From: Mesocentrotus franciscanus
Taxonomy: Eukaryota > Echinodermata > Echinoidea > Camarodonta > Strongylocentrotidae
DNA length: 64,000 bases
Direction of reading: 5' to 3'
Assembly: GCA_037976565.1 (NCBI GenBank)
Contig: CP137672.1
Location: 27,616,877-27,680,876, forward strand
A model generated the notes under the pieces. The model saw only the letters and a program-made list of their open reading frames with translations. It did no database searches and was not told the DNA's origin. Shown here in pieces: positions 1-10,792 of the stretch. Position 1 is the stretch's first letter, and every line of letters begins with the position of its first letter. A program made the translations under genes and the position numbers.

Positions 1-480
1 TATGACGTATACCGTACTGTATCTATTGAACACCAATAATTGATACATAATGTACAAAATATAGATATTTTCATTATTTTGTTCTTAATATTAAAACCAA
101 ATTTAACAAACCATCGCATTTAACATGAAATTGATAATGGTAAATTGGTAATCAGCATCAGTGCTGTTCTTCCTGAGCTAGGGCTCTGCAATTATTTTCA
201 GAGTGGCAAAAGTCTCGTGTTGGGATTCGAACCCTCAATCCTTGGATTGAGAGTCAAGTGAATGAACGACTATACCACGGCACCTTCACAAAATAAAAAG
301 TATAGGCTAGTTTTCAGCAACTATACTGTAAACAGTTATATGTTATACAAGAATGACCATTAAACAAAACAGCAGTGTTTTTTCCCCTTAATTTGTTAAA
401 TTATTTTGTTGGACACTTTCTGTTTTAATGGGATAGGGCATCAGTTGGTCAACGTACAAAAGGGTAATTATCACAGGTGA
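1..480. other. AT-rich intergenic DNA at the window edge
   Basis: I see no coding sequence here. The only recognisable item is a tRNA-like SINE fragment at about 205-290, listed separately. The stretch leads straight into the GGGCAC minisatellite. Confidence 0.5.
205..290 (-). repeat. tRNA-like SINE head, minus strand
   Basis: The reverse complement reads like a tRNA: a box A-like TGGTATAGTCG, a CTC triplet in the anticodon position, and a good box B (GGTTCGAATCC, plus-strand 223-233). No tRNA-sized acceptor stem closes properly, so I read it as a tRNA-derived SINE head rather than a working tRNA gene. Confidence 0.5.
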
Positions 481-1625
481 AAATTGGGCACTTCTTACAT
501 CTAAAAAAAGAAGCACTCATCAGGGATGAAAAAATGAGAATGGGAAATGGGCGTTTGTCGACGGAAAAGGGGCACCCAACAGATTTTGATAGGGGCATTT
601 ATAAAAGGGGAAAATGGGCATTTGTGAAAAGGGGATAGGTCCCTTATAAAAAAGGAATAGGGGCACGTATCATTGTTAAAAGGGAAATATCAGAGTTGAA
701 AATGGGCACTTATCGCACCGGAAAAGGGCCACTGACCAAATATGAAAAGGGGCACTTATGAGAATGAAAAAGGGGCACTTATAATAAAGGAAAATTTGCA
801 TTTGTTGAAAAAAGGGGCACCGATCAGATTTTAATAGGGACATTTTTCGGAGGGGAAAGGGGGCTTTTATGATTCTTATTAAGAAGGAAAAGAGGCACAT
901 GTTAAAATAAACGGGGCACTTATCAGAGATGAAAAGGGGTAATTATGAAAAGGAGAAAGGGCACTTATAAGAAGGAAAACGAGCATTTATTAGAAAGGAA
1001 AGGGGCACGTGTCAAAATAAAAGGGGCAGTCATTAGAGGTGAAAAGGGACACTCATCAGAAATGAAAAAGGCACTTATCAGGGGAGAAAGGGGCACTTGT
1101 CAAAGTAAAACATGTATCTCTCAGATTTAAATAGAGGCTATTATCGGAGGTGAAGGGGCACTTATCTGAAGCGAAAAGGAGTAACTTCTCGTATCTGAAA
1201 AGGGTCATTTACCAGAGATGAAAAGGGGCACTTTTCATAGCTAGGTCAAAGGGGGCATTTATTACAAAGGAAAGGGGGCACTTGTCAAAGTAAAAGGGGC
1301 ACCTCTCAGATTTGAATAGGGCAATTATCAGATGAGAAGGGGGCACTTATCAAAAGTGAACAGGGGCACTTTTCGTACCTGAAAAGGGGCACTTACTAGA
1401 GATTAAAAAGGGCACTTATGAGAATGGAAAATGGACAATTATTGCAAAGGAAAATGGGAACTTGTCGAAGGTAAAGGGGCACGTGTCAAAATAAAAGGAC
1501 ACTTATCAGAGGTGAAAAGGGGATGGGGCACTTTTACAAATTAATAGGGGCACTTTTCCTATGTAAAAAGGGGCATTTTTGAGGGACTTGAAAAAGTGGA
1601 GGGGGCACTGTGCCCCTGCCCCTAC
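480..1625 (+). repeat. Degenerate GGGCAC minisatellite
   Basis: About 1.1 kb of an imperfect tandem repeat with a unit of roughly 20-27 bases. The consensus is close to AAAAGGGGCACTTATCAGAG. Unit length drifts and copies are heavily mutated. Short ORFs on both strands here are by-products. The same family recurs reversed at 33.86-34.24 kb and forward at 35.1-36.0 kb. Confidence 0.85.
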
Positions 1626-1739
1626 TGGAGAGCCGCCTCTTGTCAGGGATATGTTGGGGATGTTATCCCTGAGGATAAAGGCTTTCCAAGACGTTATGTG
1701 GCTGGAAAGTTGATTTCAAACAGTATTAATTTGAAGAAG

Positions 1740-1940
1740 TTTACATGCAATATTTCAGAAATCTTTTAAGACTTATGTTTGACAATGATTAAAAAGGACA
1801 AATATTAATATATGGTTTAAATTAGATTAAGTGCAATTCGATGCATCCTTTTTGTAAATCCAAAGGCAAAAGTGGCGGCTTTCTTTTTGTTTAAGTTAAG
1901 AGTCTGGGTACACAACCCCTACTCTAATTACAATGTTCTC
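1740..1940 (+). repeat. Dispersed repeat, partner at 40965-41150
   Basis: The stretch with GAAGTTTACATGCAATATTT, ATCTTTTAAGACT, AAAGGACAA, GATGCAT and AATCCAAAGGCAAAAG is matched in the same order at 40.97-41.15 kb. This makes it a copy of a dispersed family of unknown type. I see no coding. Confidence 0.6.
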
Positions 1941-1979
1941 CGTTTGCACATCTGAACTTGAAGAGTCTACCCATTGGCT

Positions 1980-2183
1980 ACTCTATACGAGACTGAGCGA
2001 TACAGCGGCTGGCTTGGAGCGCTAGCGGCGTGGACATGTCGCCCATACCCTCCCTGTCGGGCGGCGGCGAACTAGCTAGCTAGCTAGCTAGCTAGGCTCT
2101 AGCACGCGCATTAGCATGCATAGTCTAGTCGCGGGTAATACAAATACCAATGCAATTCGCGAAGGACGAGAGCCGAGAGGACC
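1980..2183 (+). promoter_or_regulatory. CpG-rich 5' flank of the RRM/F-box gene
   Basis: This is a local GC- and CpG-rich patch in AT-rich DNA. It holds GCGGCTGG- and GGGCGGCGGCG-like stretches and a short (CTAG) tetranucleotide array at 2072-2096. It lies directly upstream of an ATG in good context (ACC before ATG) at 2184. Position and composition fit a promoter and 5' UTR. I found no clear TATA box. Confidence 0.4.
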
Positions 2184-2309
2184 ATGCCAATTCACAATGG
2201 TTACAAAGCTTTCATTCCATTTTGTGTGATAACTACTATTGCAGCGCTATCATATTGCTTTTGGAGACTGAGAAGATCAAAGACAGCTTGTGACAGTGAC
2301 AAAATAACG
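2184..2309 (+). CDS. Candidate first coding exon with membrane anchor
   Basis: An ORF opens at an ATG preceded by ACC and encodes 42 residues up to a possible donor (ACG|GTAATA) at 2310. Residues about 9-27 are a single hydrophobic stretch (AFIPFCVITTIAALSYCFW), followed at once by RLRRSK. By the positive-inside rule this is a signal anchor with the C-terminal part in the cytosol. The exon ends in phase 0. An acceptor (CTGAAG|GAT) at 3069 opens an in-frame acidic stretch, beginning DEPLEEENEEET, that runs into the ATG at 3106, so joining is phase-compatible. Joined, the gene 1 product would be 834 aa. If it is not spliced this way, it is a 69-codon ORF in the 5' region. The donor is only fair. 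Confidence 0.4.
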
Positions 2310-3069
2310 GTAATATCGAAGAAAGATGTTTTATATTATTGTGGCTTCCAGTCCCGCCTATTGAGTATTGTGATGTTCTCAATGGATTATTAAAGAATAG
2401 ATCTAGAAAGAATGGAAAGAAAATTAAGAAATCAGTGCATCCCAAATAGTCTCTATAAACTTGAGTTATGACCTAATAACACCAACAATCTCATTTATGT
2501 TATGTTACTTGTATGGGCAGTCATCTATAAGTAATTCAGTATGTGTTAATTTGTTCAAATAAGTAATACAATTTAAAAAGTCGCCCTCTTTTTTGGGGGC
2601 CGGGGCCCTGTTTTCTTTTGTTCTATGTTTTGTTGTCATTTTTAGAATGTGCTCACATTCATTTTGCAGGCATTTTGCTGGGAGATGTTTTGCCTCCATA
2701 CTTGCCATTACTTGGTCTTTCTGGTCTACTTTGGCTTATGCTTTAATGTTATTTTCATTAACGTCTTCGCCATTTAACAATTATTTAACAAAATGTTACT
2801 TAAATTGAAACAAAATGTCATAAGGTATGTATCTGAGTCTAGTTGTTTGCAAACGATGTAACAAGGAACTTTACAGGTGGGTGGGTGGGTGAAAAAAGAA
2901 GAAGATAAAAAAAGCATTTTGAACAAGATGATTCACTGACAATCACCAATTAGTGTTATGCCTTTCGCGTTCTTGACTCGGTCATATCCCCTCATGCTAA
3001 AACATTGATGCTATCTTAATAAGATGCCATTGATTCTTATGACTGGTCCTCTCTGATTTAAATCTGAAG

Positions 3070-6000
3070 GATGAACCATTAGAGGAAGAGAATGAGGAGG
3101 AGACCATGGGTGACAGAAAGAGGGATGATACCTTGGATAGCAGGAGGAATGGTGATGGCGATGGTCCCTCTAATGGTAGCCTCAGAGATAATGAGGATGA
3201 CCGATTCAATGACACCAAGATCTTTGTAAGCAACATTAGCTTTCAGGTAAGAATTACAATTACATACATGTACATTCCAAAATCTACAATGAAAGATTTG
3301 TGCCTTAAAGATACTACCGGTATGTCCCTTTTGCAGCCAACATCAAATTCTGTAGAACTTTGCAGGAATTATGAATATGTCATGTATGTCCTAACAGTCC
3401 TATCTGTGAAACTTAAACATTAGCAGTGTCCTAATATTCAAATGATGCAAGGAAATCTGTTTACTTGCTAGACTTCACTGTCAGACACTATTGAGTGACT
3501 GACTGGCTTTTTTTCTTCTTTGGTAATAACATACATAAAATGAGCTGTAAAGGGTAGGCTACATAAGCATTTGTCTACATCAATAACCCACTTCTTGTAA
3601 TGGCCACAATTAAACTGATTTAATATTTGCACGAAACGTACGACCATTCGGTACAATGGTCTGAAAATCAGACTATTACTTACTGACTTGGTAGCACTTA
3701 AGTCGATTCGACAACTAATAGTCGTTATTTTCCCACTTAAAGACATTTTCAAGCCCCCTTTTTTTAGGGAAGTTCTAAATTAGTATTATATCTTAAATGT
3801 AAGAATATTTTTGAAAGTTAAGTAAGACAATCACTGTCTCAGATAGTTCTGTAAAATGTAAATGAGGTTATATTTTGCCTTTGTGTTGGGACAAAAATTT
3901 GAATTTATTAACTGGAAACACAAAAACAAAAACATGTACCCCATTGCTTGTATCTTCAAAGACATGGTATGTGTTATTTTGGGTTTTTATAAAAGTCATG
4001 GTACATGTAGTATTTTTCAGTCATCCAGATTCATGTTGAATATAACCCCTATCTGATCTCCTCATTATTATTTTTCTTTATTTGAAGCAATTTATTGATC
4101 CACGCAGTATGACTTCAATAATCTTATCAGTGGCGGATCCATGGGGGGGGGGCACAGGGGGCACGTGCCCCCCGGCCAAAAAAAAGAAAAGGAGAAAAAG
4201 GAGGGGGAAAGAAAATGGAGAGGAAAAAGAAAAAAAAGGGAAGAGAGAAAGAAGAAGAAAAGAGGGAGGAAAGAAAAGGGGAGAGGAGAAAAGGAGGGGA
4301 AAAGGGAAGAGAGAGGAGAGAAAAGGCGGAAAAAGAAGAAAGGCGGAAAGACGGAGGAGAGAAAAGGGGAAAAAGGAGAATAATGAGAAGGGAAAAGAAA
4401 GAAAGGGGGATGATATTATAAGAAGGTGTTTTTTTACCGGGTAAGGGGCGGGGGTGGGGCATGCAATGTTAAGTCGAAAATGACTAATGCCAAAGATTTT
4501 ATCCCCTTTATAACTTCTAACTTCTAACTTATAATTTAGTCTTGAATTAATTTTCCGATATACCTATTCTAAGTGCTCTTTCAGCATGCAGATTGTCCCC
4601 GCCATTAATCCTGCCACAGTTGCTGGTTTCATTGTCATATTATTTTCTGTCATCCCCGTGGCCGCGAAGAGCCTATCACAAAGTTTCTATCCGTTTCGCA
4701 AGCACTTTGTTTTTTCATCGCCTACATGTAATGCTTATTGCTTCCAGTTTGCAAAAGATCCCAGTGGCGGATCTATGGGGGTTGGGAGGGGTTAGGGGGT
4801 TTACCCCCACCCCCTTGGGCTGCCAAGTGAAAATGTGATGTGAATAGAAAAACGCCATCATGTGTCCAGACCCACACAGTATCCGCATCGTCATCGCGTC
4901 AAACCTCCCTTTAGTCAGGTGGCTTAGTGAAATTATCGTTACTTGCCGGATAAAAGCACCATTTTTGGTACAGGGCTTCCTTAGGACCTTCTTAACGATA
5001 TTAGGCTAGGAGCCCCCGTTAAAAATTTCAATGTAAGGGTCTAGGGGCGGGGGCGTCTTTTTGGAGCCCCCAAATGATTATATAACATTGATTTGTTGTT
5101 GTACAAATGCCATTTTTGGTACAGGGCTTCCTTAAGACCCACTGAACAATATTAGAGTAGGAGCCCCCGGCAAGAATATCATATAAGGGTGTGAGACGCG
5201 CCACCGTAGCCCCGAATAATTTAGAAGGTAATATAACATTTATTTGTTGTTGCACAAATGCCATTTTGGTACAGGGCTTCCTTATGACCTACTGAACGAT
5301 ATTAGGTAGGAACCCCGGCAAAAATATCATATAACGGTGTGAGGCGCTCGTAGCCCCCAAATAATTTAGAAGGTAATATAACATTTATTTGTTGTTGTAC
5401 AAATTTTTTGGTACAGGGCTTCATTAGAACGATATTAGTAGGAGCCCCGGCAAGAATATCATATAAGGGTGTGGGACAGGGTCGCATCGTAGTCCACAAC
5501 TAATTTGTAAGGTAATGTAACATTGAGTTTTTGTTGTACAAACGCCATGGGGCCCCCAATCACACATATATATATATATTTATGCCGGGGGCTCCTACCC
5601 TACCACCATTCAGCAGGTCCTAATAAAGCCCTGTACCAAAAATGACGTTGTACAACAACAACTCAATGTTATATTACCTTACAAATTATTTGGGGCTACG
5701 AGGCGACGCCCTGTCCCACACCCTCATATGATATTCTTGCCGGGGCTCCTCCCTAATATCGTTCAGTAGGTCCTAAGGAAGCCCTGTACCAAAAATGGCA
5801 TTTGTACAACAACAAATAAATGTTATATTACCTTCTAAATTATTTGGGGGCTACGAGGCGACGCCCGCCCCACACCCTTATATGATATTCTTGCCGGGGG
5901 ATCCTACCCTAATATCGTTCAGTAGGTCCTAAGGAAGCCCTGTACCAAAATTGGTATTTGTACAACAACAAATCAATGTTATAAAATCAATTGGGGGCTC

Positions 6001-9000
6001 CAAAAAGACGTCTCTGCCCCACACCCTTTAATTGACATTTTTGCCGGGGGCTCCTAGCCTAATATCGTTTAGTAGGTCCTAAGGAAGCCGTGTACCAAAA
6101 ATGGTGCTTTTATCCGGTAAGTAACGATAATCGATAAATTTGACGCTAAGCCACCTGACTACTTTAACTGTTACTTGATTTAAAAAGATGTTATCATGCA
6201 CTGCTTTTTATGGTCTCCATTGTGTTAGTATATAGATGCCATGAAAACATCACTTACGGAGGTTCAAAATAGCACCCAAAAAAAAATTGCCTCGCCGCTA
6301 CGCGGCTCGTGGACAATGCTCTGCATCGTCATTGGGTCAACCCCCCTTAAACTGTTACTTGATTAAAAAAGACGTAATTATCATGCACTGCTTTTTATTG
6401 TCTCCATTGTGTTAGTATATAGATGCCATGAAAACATCACTTACGGGGGTTCAAAATAGCACCCCCAAAATCGCCTCGCGGCTCGTGGCCGATGCTCCGT
6501 GTCATTGGGTCAACCCTCCCCCTTAGCAAAAAGCTAGATCCCATCATTCGCCCCTGGATCCCTACTCTTTGAGGGGGTAGGAGAAAGCAATTTTACGTCA
6601 TATTACTCCAGGAAGTGCATGAAAATGCACCTAATGTGGTTCTAAAATTGCAAATGCTTCCTATTCAGGGAGGGGGTTCTGACCCCCTCCCAGACCCACC
6701 CCCGCTTGGTCGCTCTGCTTCCTCGCCACTGACGCCTCGCTCCTTCGTTTTTCGTACATTTCACCCCATGCGATTTTGTGCCCCCCCGGTAAGAAATTCC
6801 TGGATCCGCCACTGCATATGTTTCTTAATTTGCTCCTGAATTTGTAGGTTCGGATGGGTGAGCTGAAGGATTTTTTCAGCTACTTTGGGCATGTCACTCA
6901 GGTCAACCTTTTGAGAGATCGCAACAGGAAGAAATCAAGAGGGTAAGTGCATTAAGCCTTTATATACCACACAAATAATCCCCTTGTGCCACATTGTTGG
7001 GATCGACACGCCAAAGGCTTCAAGATTATTTATCTGTTTCCATTCCAAGGTTGATCTATCGTGGGCCCTGTTTCATGAAACTTGTTATCAATAACAAGTT
7101 ACAATTATTATAAGCTACTGAAACCATGGTATTTGATTGGCTGAGAACAAACTTGTCATAGAAATTAATTTAGCATTTGTTGTTGATAGTACAGTAGGTT
7201 TTTTGAAACAGTGCTCTGGGGGGTGTTTCACAAAGACTAAGATCGACTTTAAGTTGGACTTAAGTATAACAGGCCGTTCATGTCACTGTTTGCTCTCACC
7301 ATTTACTGGCATTTGTCTTTCAAGGGACGTACAAATCGTGGTCTCAAATCTACAGAGTTTACATTTTTTGATAGTTCATTATTGAAGGAAAAAATAGTAT
7401 CCAAAAATTACAATTTAGAGACCAATTGGGATAGCAACCAATGGCATGAATGGCCTGTTATACTTAAGTCCAACTTAAAGTCGATCTTAGTCTTTGTGAA
7501 ACACCCCCCAGGTGTTAAATGGGTGGTCATGCAGCTAATCAAGACTGGAATGGGTAATGTGCAGAGTGTTGCATGAAGCAACCCTCCATCAGTTGATGCC
7601 TAATGTTTTGTGCTAAATTGTAAACATGTGTGGCAAACAAGAGACGATGCAGAGAGGCAAAGAAAGCAACAGGAGTATTGAGCCGTTCACATATGCCGCA
7701 ATTATTCGTTTACTAAATGAATGGCAAGTAAGGATGAAAAAGGTGGCTGTGTACAGCAAATTTCCTATGCATACTCACCTATCAGTGTGTGCTATTAAAG
7801 GTACTATGTCCCATTTGCAGGCCTAAAAAATTAAAAGGTTAAATTCCAACGGCATTTGAAAGATAATACTAATTTAGAACTTCCCTCAAAACAAAAGGGC
7901 TTGAAAATGGCTTTTTGTGGGAAAATAACGACAATTAGTTGTCCAATCGAATTTAGGGATTGCAGTCCTTTTATTAGATATTCTGATTTTCAGACCTATT
8001 TACCGAATGGTTGTACGTTTTGTGCTGCGCAAAGATTCAATCAGTTTAATTTTGGCCATTAAAAGAAGTGGGTTATTGATGTCTACAGACAAATGCTCAT
8101 GTACCCTTTACAGCTCATTTTATGTACCTTATTTGCCGGCGTAAAGGCCGCAGTATTTTCGGAAGAGAAAATATCAAAATGTCTGGGTGCGGCCTATGCG
8201 CCACAACAGTCAAAAGTCGGCCGAAAAAACAGCACGTATTCGTACATATGGGACTACAAAAATACAATGACTATACCAGTGAATGTACAATGGTACAGGA
8301 CATATCTAGATTAACTCCACACATATTACCGACTATTTCATGTTGCATTGTTGACATGAAGTTTTGTCGATCTCGTGAATAAACTTCATAACCTATTTTT
8401 AACAAAATCTACCGGTAGCCATGACATCGTTAAAAGAAGGGACTGTTACGGAGCTACCGCGCAACGCAACTGCGCATCCGCACGAAGTCTGCACGAAGTC
8501 TATTTTCTTCGTATCCATTTCAGGCAATTTCGCAATACATTGTGGTAGGGGTATATATCTGATACCAAATCTACCTGCGATACAGTACTAGCTTCAAAAT
8601 CGATGAAGAAATAAAGCAAATTACGATCATTTTTGAGGTAAACTCAGTTTTTTCCTGTAAATTTTATAAGAATATTGATGAATTTGGTATCAGTTTGTAG
8701 AAAAAATAGTTTTCTACATGAAAATTACGATAATTTTGGTTGTTCCGTTTTTTTTTCTTTCTGGAAATGTCAAAGTTGGGGGTGCGGCCTATGCGGCGCT
8801 GTGGCCTTATCGCGGGTAAATACGGTACTGTACATGTTATTACCCAAGAAAAAAAGAAGTCAGTCAGTCACTCAGTAGTGTCTGACAGTGAAGTCTAGAA
8901 AGTAAACGGGTTTCCTAGCATAATTTGAATACTAGGTAGTAGGACACTGTTAACGTTTAAATTTCACAGATAGGACATACGTGACAGATTCATAATTCCT

Positions 9001-10761
9001 GCAAAGTTCTACAGAATGTGATGCTGGCTGCAAAAGGGATACACTACCTTTAAGATTTAAAATGAGTCTATAGAAAATATGTGTTCCATCAGAATCTCAT
9101 CATATTCAGTGGGTTAATGAATACTTTTGTGTCACACAAAATGAAACCTTGTAGGATTGTACTTCCAGAATTTAAAAAGATTAACTTGTGCATAACCTAA
9201 CTGACTCAGCCCTCATTATCTTGTTTCTTAGGAGATTGGCATTTGTTACTTTCAGTAAAAGGAAAGATGCAGAGAGAGCCAAGTCAGCATCTGACTATGA
9301 ACTCACTCTGGATGGAAGGTAAGCTATAAACTGTATATGTGTTCACTCTATAGGCTCATTCAGATTTTTTTTGTTTACGTGCAAATGAATGGCAACTGCA
9401 CGCAACAGAGGTCCTTTGTGTATTCATGTGATGTTATAAAATACAGAAATGTATCTTAAAAGAGAACACTGCAGTTTTGCTGCGTTGTATCTAAACGAGG
9501 CTTAAGCTTACCTATCACACACTGTTCCAATCTCAGTAGGGCAAAGATTGGGGAGGGGGTGGTAAGGTGGGTAATATATGATACGTTAGAAATTTAAATC
9601 TATCATAGTGTTCAAAAAGGGGGCAGCTCTAAAAAGGAGCACTGTCAGATAAGTTAAAAAGAGGATGCTATGCCAGGACTTGAATCCATAGCCTTCACAT
9701 CCCCCAGTCAAGTGTTTAAACCACTTACAATGTAACTATGCCACCTTTTGTAACATGATAATATACTGTACATATCATGTTTATCTCTGATGTAAATGTA
9801 ATTCTGCCATAAGATTCCAAACTTGAAGAAAGAAAAAAATGTACAGTACAACTTGCCATGAGTCCGGAAAGGGACCATGCTCCTGGTAACTCTATATTGC
9901 AAGTTCTATTGAAATAAAGACTTGATAAAGCAACTGTTTTTTTGTCTTTCAGGTTAATGAAATGCAGCGCCGCGCAAAGAAGACCAAGGAGAGGCCCAAA
10001 GGACAAGACCGAATCATCCAAAGCAGATGAGGCACCACAGGTTGTCAACGAAGAGCCACCATCTATTGGGGACGTGCATGAGGGAGTGGTCTTTAGAGAT
10101 GATTCCTTGATCAACACTCTCCCTGATGACATGCTCATCAAGATCTTTAGCTACCTGACCCTAAAGGAGAGGATCTGTATTGAATCTGGTGAGTCTTGTT
10201 CATTTTACATTAAGGATTGTTGCAAAGCCTAGCCCTCTTTAAGCACAGACTATACAATCAATGGTCATGACAGCTTTTGTCATAAGCCAAGAAATAGAAG
10301 AGTATTGAAGATCAATTTCTTATCCAAAGGTACAGGGTACACTGACCTCTTGATCACCCACTTCCAATAACATTTTTCTTACCTAACATTCAAAGGCACT
10401 CTGCCTTGAAATTAAACTCCTAAGAAACATCTTTTATGTACCTTGTAATCAAGTTTGGATTTATTCAGCTTGAAATGCATGTGGGTATACCAGGTTAATG
10501 GTTCAGGTATCCCGGTAGAAGAGGCAAAGCACTTTGTGTGATATAATGATGTGGTTCTTGTTATCTGACTTCATCGCAGTATGTAGGAGATGGCGTAAGG
10601 TTTGTGAAGCAACGTGGCTGTCTCAGTCTTCCCTTCACTTCACCAATGTCTTCAAAGGATTTTCATTCTCTAATGAGCAAGGTTAGTCTCTCTCTTCCTC
10701 TCCTCTCTGCCACTCCATCTCTCTCTTTCTCTCTCTCTCTCTCTCACTCTCTTTCTCTGTC

Positions 10762-10792
<31 letters not shown>

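Larger units (their letters stand above)
4128..6814. mobile_element. Composite element with CAGTGGCGGATCCA ends
   Basis: The left end CAGTGGCGGATCCATGG and right end TCCTGGATCCGCCACTG are inverted copies. The G-run plus GGCAC just inside the left end is mirrored by GTGCCCCCCC inside the right end. A second left-type end (CAGTGGCGGATCTATGG) at about 4764 suggests one element nested in or next to another. Inside lie a purine-rich low-complexity block (4180-4420), a giant palindrome (4905-6165) and a direct repeat (6168-6520). There is no transposase. I could not find a clean target-site duplication. Confidence 0.65.

Noticed and set aside
2593..2808. 71-aa plus-strand ORF with hydrophobic segments
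   Set aside because: It lies in AT-rich intron sequence, lacks flanking phase-compatible splice sites that I can defend, and resembles nothing known. A chance ORF is more likely.
4082..4462. Overlapping ORFs of Lys/Glu/Arg-rich (plus) and Ser/Pro/Phe-rich (minus) peptides
   Set aside because: They come from a purine-rich low-complexity tract inside a transposon. All frames are open because stops are rare there. No domain.
5028..5499. Two minus-strand ORFs with similar repeated peptides
   Set aside because: They are translations of the 150-bp palindromic units at 4.9-6.2 kb, with no start context or splice links.
4905..6165. Regularly spaced repeats that could suggest a CRISPR array
   Set aside because: Units are about 150 bp, inverted around a centre, without short repeats and unique spacers, and the DNA is from an animal.
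7137..7576. Overlapping 82- and 98-aa ORFs with near-identical partners at 49992-50353
   Set aside because: Similarity is explained by the ~300-bp MITE copies. The frames extend only as far as the repeat and have no independent support.
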